In this document: piece by piece, positions 1 to 10,349 of the stretch
Layout of the letters: the number at the start of each line of letters is the position of its first letter
Numbering within the stretch: position 1 is the stretch's first letter
Source of the DNA: Mytilus trossulus
Taxonomy: Eukaryota; Mollusca; Bivalvia; Mytilida; Mytilidae
Direction of reading: 5' to 3'
DNA: 64,000 nt
Assembly (NCBI RefSeq): GCF_036588685.1
Contig: NC_086378.1
Span: 50,958,686 to 51,022,685 of the forward strand
Position numbers and translations under genes: made by a program
Notes under the pieces: generated by a model
What the model saw: only the letters and a program-made list of their open reading frames with translations
What the model was told of the DNA's origin: nothing
Database searches by the model: none

Positions 1-562
1 ATTTATCTCTTTTATTATCTGAAAAATTGCAGATTGATTTCTTAGAATATGGGTGAATATTTGTATAGAAAGCACATAAAATCGGCGAAAAACCTTCTAA
101 AATTTGTCTTAAAATCGCTAAATCTTTAATTCTACTCCATAGATTTTTCTTAAAAAACTATATATTGTTGAAACATAAATTTCTGTTTTTATGATATAAA
201 ATAATCATAGGGTCACCGAGTTCGTTTTTTGGCTATAAATCGATTTGTTTCCTTGTTGGTAGTGAAAAACGTCAAAAATCAACGTTTTACGGCCTGCAAC
301 GCGATAACGTTACGATTATTTCGACGTTTTGTTGGATTTTTTCACAAAGAATGCAACTTTAAATAATGTATACCGTGAAAACAAAGTCGGTGACCCTATC
401 TTTATTTTGCATCATTATAACGGAAATTTATGTATCAACAACAAGCGATTTTAAGACAAATTTAAGAAGGGTTTTTGCCGATTTTATGTGCTTTCTATAC
501 AAATGTTCACCCATTTTGTAAGAATTCAATCAGTAATATTTCAAATTATAATTGGGATAAAT
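1..562. repeat. Foldback (MITE-like) element, cut by the window start
   Basis: Bases 1-233 and 377-562 form an imperfect inverted repeat. Matching landmarks are the segment around 68-100 (GTATAGAAAGCACATAAAAT) and its reverse complement near 480-505, and GGGTCACCGA at 212-221 against TCGGTGACCC near 387-396. The loop of about 140 bases shows no reading frame of note. The left arm runs to base 1, so the true left end may lie outside the window. This is a non-coding foldback or MITE; I see no transposase. Confidence 0.75.
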
Positions 563-1137
563 GCAATATTTTTTTCGATTTTCAGTTGAAGTGTGTCGAG
601 CCAGAGTTGTATGCCAAATTTTACTGAAATCTGTGACATAGCCCATTTACTGAAACTTGACCTTAAGTGAACACTGTTTATATCCAGATTTTACCAATAT
701 GCCTTCTATGTATGGTACAGGTACATGAATTTGCTCCTCCTGTTCAAAATGCAAGTAGGAGCAACTATAGAATAAAACATAAAATATGCGCTTATAAAAG
801 AATCTAATCTGCACAAATGAATGATCGAATTCTTTATAATCGATGCAAACGTCAAAATTTTACAACTTTCTATAAATCCGTAACTCATTAACATGCATTA
901 TAAAGGACTCCATAGAAACCTAGTTCATTATGCACATCTTTTTTTTGATTCTGACAGAATTCTTGCTTCGTACCTTACAAACATATATTTTCAAAACATA
1001 CAAATGTGGTTTAATAAAAGAGAGGTAAAAGAAACCACAGGATTTATGAAACACAAAGGTAAAAAACTAACAATTATAATAATCCCATGGCAAAAAAAAA
1101 CACGACCAAACCGATAATCAACAGTATACATAAACTA
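563..1137. other. Intergenic, nothing recognised
   Basis: AT-rich sequence. The short reading frames on both strands have no signal peptide, splice-site support or recognisable motif. Confidence 0.5.
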
Positions 1138-2912
1138 GAGGCTCTAAAGAGCCTGTGTCGCTCACCTTGGTCTATGTGCATATTAAACAAAGGACACAAA
1201 TGGATTCATGACAAAATTGTATTTTGGTGATGGTGATGTGTTTGAAGTTCTTACTTTACTGAACGATTTTGCTTCTTATAATTATATCTATCATGAACTT
1301 TGCCCATTAGTAACTGAGAACTATATTTGGTAAAAATTTACATAAATTTACCAAATTAATGAAAATTGTTAAAAATTGATTATAAAGGGCAATAACTCCT
1401 TAAGGGGTCAATTGACCATTTAGGTCATTTGACTTATTTGTAGATCTTACTTTGCTGAACATTATTGCTGTTTACAGTTTATCGCTATCTATAATAGTAT
1501 TCAAGATAACCAAAAACGGCAAAATTTCTTTAAAAATTACCAACTGGAGGGCAGCAACCCAACAACCAGTTGTCCAATTCATCTGAAAAATTCAGGGCAG
1601 ATAGATATTGACTTGATTAACAATTTAACTTCTTGTCAGATTTGCTCTAGATGCTTTGGTTTCATAGTTATAAGCAAAAAACTGCATTTTACCCCTATGT
1701 TCTATTTTTAGCCGTGGCGGCCATCTTGGTTGAATGGCCAGGTCATCGGACACATTTTTCAAACAAGATACCCCAAAGATGATTGTGGCCTAGTAGTTTC
1801 AGTGGAGATTTTGTAAAAGATTACTTAGAATTTATGAAAAATGGTTAAAGATTGACTATAAAGGGCAATAACTCCTAAAGGGGTCAACTGACCATTTTGG
1901 TCATGTTGACTTATTTGTAGATCGTACTTTGCTGAACATTATTGCTGTTTACCATTTATCTCTATCTATAATAATATTCAAGATAATAACCAAAAACAGC
2001 AAAATTTCCTCAAAATTACCAATTCAGGGGCAGCAACCCAACAACCGATTGACCGATTCATCTGAAAATTTCAGGGCAGATAGTTCTTGACCTGATAAAC
2101 ATTTGAATCCCATGTCAGATTTCCTCAAAATGCTTTGGTTTTTGAGTTATAAGCCAAAAACTGCATTTTACCCCTATGTTCTATTTTTAGCGGTGGCGGC
2201 CATCTTGGTTGGTTGACCAGGTCACGCCACACATTTTTTAAACTAGATGCCCCAAAGATGATTGTGGCCAAGTTTGGATTAATTTGGCGAAGTAGTTTCA
2301 GAGGAGAAGATTTTTGTAAAAGATTACTTTAATTAACGAAAAATGGTTAAAAATTGACTATAAAGGGCATTAACTACTAAACGGGTCAACTGACCATTTT
2401 GGTCATGTTTGACTTATTTGTAGATCTTACTTTGCTGAACATTATTGCTGTTTACAGTTTATCTCTAACTATAATAATATTCAAGATAATAACCAAAAAC
2501 AGCAAAATTTCTTCAAAATTACCAATTCAGGGGCAGCAACCCAACAACCGATTGACCGATTCATCTGAAAATTTCAGGGCAGATAGATCGTGACCTGATA
2601 AACATTTTTACCCCATGTCAGATTTGCTCTAAATGCTTTGGTTTTTTAGTTATAAGCCAAAAACTGCATTTTACCCCTATGTTCCATTTTTAGCCGTGGC
2701 GGCCATCTTGGTTGGTTGACCGGGTCACGCCACACATTTTTTAAACTAGATACCCTAATAATGATTGTGGCCAAGTTTGGTTTGATTTGGCCCAGTAGTT
2801 TCAGAGGAGAAGATTTTTGTAAAAGTTAACGACGACGGACGACGACGACGGACGACGGACGCCAAGTGATGAGAAAAGCTCAATTGGCCCTTCGGGCCAG
2901 GTGAGCTAAAAA
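1138..2912. repeat. Interspersed element with ~485-bp internal tandem copies and a GAC tract
   Basis: Three diverged copies of a unit of about 485 bases lie head to tail. The segment reading 'tagatcttactttgctgaac' occurs near 1441, 1918 and 2420, and the segment 'ggcggccatcttggttg' near 1708, 2195 and 2698. The element ends in a (GAC)n-like tract (2829-2862) followed by a hairpin-like GGCCCTTCGGGCC. The outer ends are weakly inverted (GCTCACCTTGG near 1159; CCAGGTGAGC near 2899). There is no long reading frame, so it is probably non-autonomous. Confidence 0.7.
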
Positions 2913-3165
2913 GTAAAATAACAAAAATACCGAGCCCCGAGGAACATTTCAATCGGAAAGTCCCTAATCAAATGACAAAAATCAAGAGCTCGAACAGATC
3001 AAACAAATGAATACAACTGACACATTCCTGGCTTGGTACAGGCATTTTTTTATGTGGATGATAAAAGATAAAATCTGGTTTTATAGCTAGCGTAACCTCT
3101 CATTGGTATGACAGTCGCATACAATTTCATTTTATTCACATCAATGTGTGAATAAAACAAACAGA
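2913..3165 (+). repeat. Short interspersed repeat, family B
   Basis: Shares the order 'ccgag..gaa', 'aaagtccctaatcaaatg', 'caaatgaa.acaact', a 'ttggtacaggcattt'-like block and 'acctctca.t...tgacagtcgcat' with copies near 21545-21800, 25580-25830 (reverse), 41660-41840 (reverse) and 43880-44020. No coding potential seen. Confidence 0.65.
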
Positions 3166-4778
3166 CAAAATAATGTAAAAAATAGGAGTACAGCAGTCAA
3201 CATTGTGTTTTAATCTTAATTTTTTTTCAACAAACACAAAAATAAATAAAGGCACATAAGCAAAAAGGAAAGACACACGATATACAAAAATTTACCATAA
3301 CACAATGACGGGATTTATAAGTACAGAACCACGTCAAATGCATATCACAAAAAAATAGAATAAACAGTAATATGAAAATCACAAAGACAAAAATATTAAA
3401 CTAAAGATTTTACAACACGATCAAACTAAATCATAAATAATGTTAGTACGAGTCAATTTGAAAAAATCAGGAATCTATAAAAAAAAAAAAAAAAAAGTTG
3501 TTGAGAAAGTAAATCAAAAGAAACACATAATGGCTGATCTTACAACAATAACATTGAACATGAATCAAGCATGCGACTTTTAGCTGTATGTAAATGTTTG
3601 CATGTATTGTTGTTTTATATTGAACGATTTTCAAGCATTTTAAAATCAAGATGACCTTAATGTTATGTTGAAAATAAACTGATAATAACTCCAGAACATT
3701 GCCACATGGTTATGACATTCAAACATAAACGCTGTAAGGTAAAAAAAAGTCTAACGAGTTGGTAATTTTTTTAAAGACCTTTTTGCAGGCGTTTTATAGA
3801 TATGAAAAAAATGTTTCGATAGGGAAAGGCAACAGCTGTTTAATTTGTCGTTGCATATAAAGCCTGATAGCTGCATTCACATTAATTTTTCGACTTCAAT
3901 TTGTACCAGGTATGTAAAGATACACGTTTTCTATAATAATATTACTGTAGTAACTATTAACAAAAAAAGATCTATAGTCGAGTTAATTTAGAACAGTTTT
4001 TTTTCGAATGGAATAATATATCATTTAAGAAAGTCTCGAAATCTGAAGTTATAGCCGGTTCCAACGCGTTCAAAACAAAATCTTTTTTGTTCACTAATAT
4101 AATGACCAAGTGTTCTGAAAAAAAATTATTATAATAGTTACAAATTAAAGTACAAAAAAAAATGTACAATTTAATGTTGACTTTTAGAAAGAGAAATAGG
4201 TGTTATATGGAATTTGCTCCGATCCGCTCTTTTAATTTTGATGTAGTGTCTTTGTTCATTTGTAACAAGCATGAGACTTTTATCTAAATTGCAAATGTAT
4301 GAATGTATTTTGGTGTGATATTGAATGATTTTTCAAGGATTTAATCAAGGTTAAATTTCTGTAACTAAAAATTATATCTCTTCTTGAACCTTAAGCTTCT
4401 ATTGCTAGTTTTGTGTCTAATTAACGATATTTTTATGGAACAAATATATTATTCATGAGTTTGAACATTCCTTAGTATCTTTCTACCCTCTTTTTCTTAT
4501 CTAAACTTATCAATGCAGACATAGCATCTTGTACTCTCAATATAGAACATCACGATGGGAATTCAGATAAAAATGGCAAACAAAACAATGCTTATAAATA
4601 ATTCATACTTTATATATATATGTATATTACTATTAGACTATTTATCTTCTATGGGAAAATAACAAGACAATAAATTAGTATGATTAACGTTACATTTGGT
4701 CCTAGATTTCCACGTGGAAGATCTTTATAAAAATCATAGAACTGTGTAAATAACCATGCCTGTGTATTGTAGATAAAG
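3166..4778. other. Upstream flank of CRP1
   Basis: AT-rich, no supported exon. A TATA-rich stretch lies near 4610-4630. The first, untranslated exon of CRP1 should lie here, because an acceptor-like TTGTAG sits at 4767-4772, seven bases before its ATG. I cannot place that exon or the promoter. Confidence 0.4.
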
Positions 4779-7336
4779 ATGTTGGCACACGGTTTGGTTT
4801 TACTGGTCGTTGTAGTGATTGTTCAGTCTGGAATACCTGGCATAAGTAATTATTATAATTAGAATTATCCTGAATATAAGTACAATCCAGCTGATGTGCA
4901 CGCTGCCTTATTAAATTACAGAATTTATGCAGTTTTCCATCTTATATCCATTGTGGAAACATTCTGCGCAGCCAAGACACATCAAAATAATTTAAGAGAA
5001 GCTTTATTATAAATATTGAAATAATCTCACCAAATATAAAGTTGTTTCTTGGGTGCGCACATACATTTCAAGTATAGAATATACTTAAAATTTGAAAAAA
5101 AACCAATGAAAATCAATAATTTTTACAAAATATGCAAATTGTGTCGTGATTTAAAATGAATGTAAAATAAAAAATTATTTTCTAAATACCTTGTAAAAAA
5201 TAATGTAAATAATGATCCTACTTCTTTTACAAAAACATTATTGAATAATTTAGATATTCTAATCTTTGCTAATATATTAATAATAATATTTTTACAAGTA
5301 AAAGGTTGTCCAGGTTGCAGTGTAAAGGGAGTTTGTTATTTCCCGAATCAAGAATGGAAACAAGGTTGCTGGACAAAGAAATGCTCCGTTTATTCCAATG
5401 GTTTCGTACAAGGATGGAGGACGCCGGTAGTGAAAACACGTATGTTTAACTCATTGTATTTGAGGGCGTAGATAAAATGTATGGCGTCCTTCTTTTCTGA
5501 TTTCTTACATTTTTCCCTCTATTTCTAACCATTGTTCTGTAATTTCTTGATACATGTAGCTGTATTCTGGACACTATTCTTTTTTTCATTCAATTTTTAA
5601 GTTATTCTTTACATTTTCGCACACCATAACCTATTCTTTACTTTTTTATTCCCCATTTTTCTCCATCCTTGTTAAATGTGTTTTGCCCATTATTTTCTTT
5701 TCATAAACCCTATCAATACCTTCGTATATCGCTTTGTTTACATTTTGAAAAAAAATATTTGTTTTGTTCCTTTTTTTTTGTTCGAAAATTTTAACTTGTT
5801 AACAAGAATATATAGAAAAGAATATTCGTTTGACCATCTAGGTCAAATTTTCGCAATTTTCCGTTACCTTATGCAGACGATTCGTACACATTACACCCCT
5901 CAATTTGAGAATCAACTAACTCTCCATCAGCGCATTTATATTTAATCATTAATTCTACCAAAGGGATGTTTATATTAAAAATATGCTTTAAATAATGATG
6001 GGGAAGGTTTTAAATATCAGTAGCAGTAAGTTTCCTGTAAACATTTTTGAAATTTACAACCTACAAGGGTGTCTTTAACGTGCTCTCTAAGCACGGGTCA
6101 GTCATTTATCGTCCCCTTCCGACGGATTGTCATCGTTATATACAGGTATATACTGTAAAAAAGACCGGTGAAGTATGACATATTCATTGCAATACAAAAC
6201 ATTGATTTTCTTATGTAGTGTTGTTACTTACTTAGTCCTTGCTCTGCCTAAAGGCACATATGGCAAGGACAAGTTTCCGCCACTCTTCTCGGTTGTTTGC
6301 TTTTCTTTCCACCGTGCCCCAGGTATATCCTCTTTCCTTTACCTCATTTTGAAGTGTTGTACTCGTACCTAGTAATGATTAATTTCAAGTTTCATATGAC
6401 TTTGATACATTTAGTTTAATCAAAATATTCCTTCGGATACTGTTGAGGCTCATATCTAAATATTGGTGCCGAGAAAAAAGGTTAAGTAGGCAATATTAAA
6501 AATGGCTGTTTAGTTGGAAAAAAAATCTTGACTAAACTCAGAGTATTTAAAACGGAAAACAAAAGAATATTAAACGAATATTGCATTTAAAAAAGGAAAG
6601 TGGTTAATTTCTATATACAGATCGAGTCAAACATTTGACTGAAAATTATAATTATCTACCCACAATGTACGCTCCGCACAGCGAGCGACATAGAGTATAA
6701 AAAAGCACTGATAAGACTGGTTGACTTTGAGTCAGAATTATTTGTTTTGGTAGGGTTACATTTTTCCTGTGGAATGTTACCTAATTAAGTAGTTCGCTAA
6801 AAGTTGGTCTTTACCACGCATGGTTAATAATCATATCTCAATGAGCATGCATTTTATTTACCACTGGGCGTTAAACAGATATATCAACCCACCTGTTATA
6901 AAAATGGTATCAGTCGTTTCTATATGCAATATAGTTTTTTATTTGTTTGTAATGTTTAATGCATTGTAACATTAAATAATTTTCTATTTGCCCATTTTTG
7001 ACAATAATAATTGTTTGTTCTGTGATGTAGAATGCCCAGGGAGATATGATAACTGTATTGATCACCATACTAATTGTTTGTTTTGTGTTATAGAATGCCC
7101 AGGGAGATAATGGTAACTGTATTGATCACCAAACTAATTATTTGTTCTGTGTTGTAGAATGCCCAGGGAGATACGGTATCTGTATTGATCACCATACTAA
7201 TTGTTTGTTTTGTGTTGTAGAATGCCCAGGGAGATATGGTAACTGTATAGATCACGGCCAACAGGTTACAAATGGGTGTTATTGTAAGGTTACAGGATCA
7301 CACTGGTCGTTTGTTGGCAACTGCTATGGGAAATAA
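4779..7336 (+). CDS. CRP1: secreted ten-cysteine protein (three coding exons)
   Basis: Exons 4779-4845, 5299-5439 and 7221-7336 give a 107-aa protein. Exon 1 encodes a signal peptide (MLAHGLVLLVVVVIVQ...). Exon 2 carries the block C-x2-C-x5-C-x10-C-x4-C with motif W(K/M)xxC. Exon 3 carries C-x6-C-x10-C-x-C-x12-C, ending in CYGK and a stop. Both introns are phase 1 (donors GTAATT and GTATGT), as in CRP2-4. For exon 2 the acceptor before 5299 is preferred to the one before 5305, because it gives the KGC seen in CRP2. The codon across intron 2 reads Gln (VVKTQC), as in the paralogues. Polyadenylation-like AATAAA signals lie at 7396-7410. The role is unknown: a secreted disulfide-rich peptide is clear, while any domain name (for example a degenerate VWC-like fold) would be a guess. 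The exon 3 acceptor is duplicated; see the tandem repeat at 7008-7253. Confidence 0.75.
7008..7253 (+). repeat. Four tandem copies of a 63-nt splice-acceptor plus exon-start unit in CRP1
   Basis: The unit holds a pyrimidine-rich tract, an AG acceptor and the first ~33 bases of exon 3. Exon-start positions are 7031, 7094, 7158 and 7221, so spacings are 63, 64 and 63. The second copy has one extra base and brings a stop (7108-7110) into frame, so acceptors 1 and 2 would truncate the protein. Acceptor 3 reads in frame through copy 4 to the normal stop at 7336, adding 21 residues and four cysteines. Acceptor 4 gives the isoform that matches the paralogues. Confidence 0.85.
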
Positions 7337-7824
7337 AAGTGGAAGTGTGAAATATATGACGAACTGACTTTTTAATATAGCACGTAGAGTCCTAGAATAA
7401 ACAAATAAATCATCGAATTGCTAGTCTTTGTTGTAATTTTTCAGATTGCTTGTGGTAAGCTTGGTTGTCATATAACTTGGGAAAACTTGGCCGTTCTTTT
7501 TGTAAGACGCATGAAATTTTTAACGTGTTGTTTTCGGTGGTTGATTTTTTGTTGTTGTAATGCTATTGATAATCAAAAGTTATCACGGGAAAAGGTTTTA
7601 GGCAATGATATTGGGAGACGTCATATTTTGGCAGATAGTAATTGTTTTTGTATAAATCCAGTAGGATCTTTGAATGTTTTCTTTATCGTTCCAATTTATT
7701 TTATTATAGTTTAATATCAACTAATCATGAAATGCAGTATTCTTTGAAGCGCCTTTTTATGAGTTAAGACATTGACATGCTGTATAAACACGTCTATTGT
7801 ATTGAAGCCAGCATGTTGAACTTA
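7337..7824. other. 3' flank of CRP1
   Basis: Holds the likely 3' UTR and AATAAA-type signals of CRP1 (7396-7410). A 98-codon frame at 7418-7714 has no family resemblance and is not called as a gene. Confidence 0.4.
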
Positions 7825-8225
7825 TAAAAAAGAAGATGTGGTGTGATTGCCAATGACACAACTATCCACAAAAGACCAAAATGACACAAACATTAACAAC
7901 TATATGTCACCGTACGGCCTACAACAATGAGCGAAGCCCATACCGCATAGTCAGCAAAAAAAGACCCCGATAAGACAATGTAAAACATTCAAACGAGAAA
8001 ACTAACGACCTTATTTAAGTAAAAAAAAAATGAACGAAAAACAAATATGTAACACATAAACAAACGACAACCACTGAATTACAGCCTCCTGCCTTAGGAC
8101 AGGCACATACATAATGTGGCAGGTTTAAACATGTTACCGGGATCCCAACCATCCCCCTAACCTGGGACAGTGGTATAACAGTACAACATAAGAACGAACT
8201 ATAAAAATCAGTTGAAAAAGGCTTA
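7825..8225 (+). repeat. Interspersed repeat, family A
   Basis: Begins with 'agaagatgtggtgtga', runs through 'gccaatgacacaactatcc' and 'cgtacggcc', and ends near 'cgaactataaaaatcagttg'. Nearly complete copies occur at 45705-46078 and, inverted, at 58990-59400. This sequence is one I associate with mussel genomes. It is non-coding. Confidence 0.75.
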
Positions 8226-8869
8226 AAACTCATCAGATAGACAAAAATTACAAGTGGACGTGGCCGGGTCTATTTTTATGTGTTGTGGATTGCTATCCAT
8301 AGTGTTTTTCTTCCTTTGATTTTGTACAGGCTTTGTGAGGGAATGGAAACGGTATAATGAACCATTTTCCATTTTCAATCTACCGAGAAGCATTTTATTT
8401 ATAAACTCTTTTATATTAAAAATCAAACATTTACTAGAGATTGTACTGGCTCAAAGGAACGGGAAAATAAAGGAATTACGGGCTCTTGGCATTTGCAATT
8501 TTCGATAGCAAAATTGTTTTTTATTGCCTTTTCTTAAAACATTAATTTATATATATCCCTGACACTTAAATAATCGAAACTGGTAAAGGAGATTCCAGCA
8601 GAAATAATCATAAAAAAAATCGAGTACACAAAATGTATTGGATGTTAAGTGATGAATAATTAAATTACTGTGAATGCTTAGATCAGTTCATTTTTTAACG
8701 TCCATTGTCTCTAACTAGACTAAAAGTAGACATTTTTATTAAGGGGCAAGCTGAACTCTGACCCCGGATGTGGGATTTTTTTCGCTTTGTTGAAGGCCTA
8801 TTGATGGGTTTGAGCTATTTTCTGCTATTTGGTCCGGTTTTTTTTTTACACATTGTTCTTATGTTACGC

Positions 8870-9210
8870 TGCACATCTGTCATAGGTTAGGAAGAAAGTT
8901 TAGCGCTCGGAGACATGTTTGGCCTACCACATTTTATTCAATCATGGCATGATCCTGTTACAGTAATTCAGTGGTTGTCGTTGGTCTCTGTCGATCATAC
9001 TTGTTATTTTCGAAAATGGGAGGCTATTTTAATCAGGTCGTTTAGTTTCTTGCTTGAATTGTTTTGCATTAAGTTAATTTGGTGCGGAATGGGTTTTATT
9101 CATTGTAGAAGGCCATAATGGTGACCTTCATGTATATTTACTTTCATCTATGTTATTTGTTTTCTGGTGGATCGCTATCTGATTGGCAATCATACTTAAT
9201 CCTCATGTAT
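8870..9210 (-). repeat. Diverged inverted copy of family A
   Basis: Contains 'gtaattcagtggttgtcgtt', 'gttttgcatt', 'gtagaaggccataatggtgac' and 'ttggcaatcatactt', in the same order as the inverted copy at 58990-59400, but more diverged. Frames inside it are shadows of the repeat. Confidence 0.6.
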
Positions 9211-9299
9211 TTAAATGGTACGTGCTTAATTCAAAATATATATGTCCGTAATAACAATATATACATTGTAACTCGGTAATCACAATTTTTATATAAAGT

Positions 9300-9480
9300 T
9301 AAAATTGGGAATGGAAAAGGGGAATGTTTCAAATAGACAATTACCCGACCAAAGAGCGCAAAACAACCGTAGGCAACCAATTGATCTTCAATACATCGAG
9401 AAAATCCCACAACCGAAAACAGGTTCGAATGGCACCTTATCAAGACTAACAATGGTCAGAGGCTACTAACTTGGGACAGG
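9300..9480 (+). repeat. Interspersed repeat, family E
   Basis: Carries 'gggaatgtttcaaatagaca', 'acccgaccaaagagcgca' and 'gaaaatcccacaaccg'. The inverted relatives are at 51770-51920 and 61010-61150, and a short fragment lies at 39970-40020. Confidence 0.6.
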
Positions 9481-10349
9481 CTCAAACATGCAAGGGGGTT
9501 GGTGGGGTTTGGATGGGAGTGAGGGGGGTTGTTTAATGATATTTCAACCCTCTTCCTTTACCTGTAGCCAATGTTGAAAAAAACAAAAACACATCAATAC
9601 ACACAGTAAATCTCCGATTAAAAAAGTTCGAGTTCAATGTCAGAACTGCAAATCAAGACACAACACAAAACCGGGAACTTAAAAGGCACAGAATGACAGT
9701 GAACAATGTCGGAGACATGAGCTGTCGGAATAATGGCACCATGGGAAATATATTGCCGGTTAAAGTCAATGAGCGCTGCTGTATGATCATGTCCCAAGTC
9801 AGACGCTTTAAATCCAGTGTTTGTCGTTTGTTGCTTTCTATTATATTTTTTTTGTTTATTTTTTGTACACAAATCAGATCATTATTTTTTGTGTTTCAAT
9901 TGTTTTTCATTTGCCATGTAGGGGTCTTTAATTGTTTGCTGTGCTGTATGGATGTTGCCAATTGTTTTGTTGTACGATGACCATTTGCATATGTTTACAC
10001 CACTTAGTATGTGGTTGATAGTTGTCTTATTGACAATCAAACCATGTCTTTCTATTTTTTGTCACACGTTTCATGGTTTCATTAGGTAGTTTGGTCCAAT
10101 ATCTAAATTTAGTTGCAAAAATGGTATCTTTTCCTACCAGCGTTTGGCTGTTAACTCAACTCAGACGTAAAATTAAAAAAAAGAATAATTTATTAAGATC
10201 TGAATTGCATTTTAAACATGTCAAGAACACAACATTGTCAATTCAGTATAACAAACGTGCTAAGAGAATAAAATACAGATCCTTTTCAAATTTTAACTCA
10301 CAACTTGAAAGCAAAGCTCAAAGGATCGGCATTCAAACATCATTTAGGT
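9481..10349. other. Intergenic, nothing supported
   Basis: Contains overlapping short frames on both strands (9618-9980 and 10073-10384) with no motif or splice logic. Part is the 3' flank of the EF-hand gene that ends at 10350. Confidence 0.4.

Noticed and set aside
6175-6372. 65-codon frame with a hydrophobic start inside CRP1 intron 2
   Set aside because: No matching exon in CRP2-4 and no downstream partner; splice support is absent.
7418-7714. 98-codon frame just after CRP1
   Set aside because: No signal peptide, motif or paralogue in the CRP2/CRP3 flanks; probably a chance frame in 3' flanking sequence.
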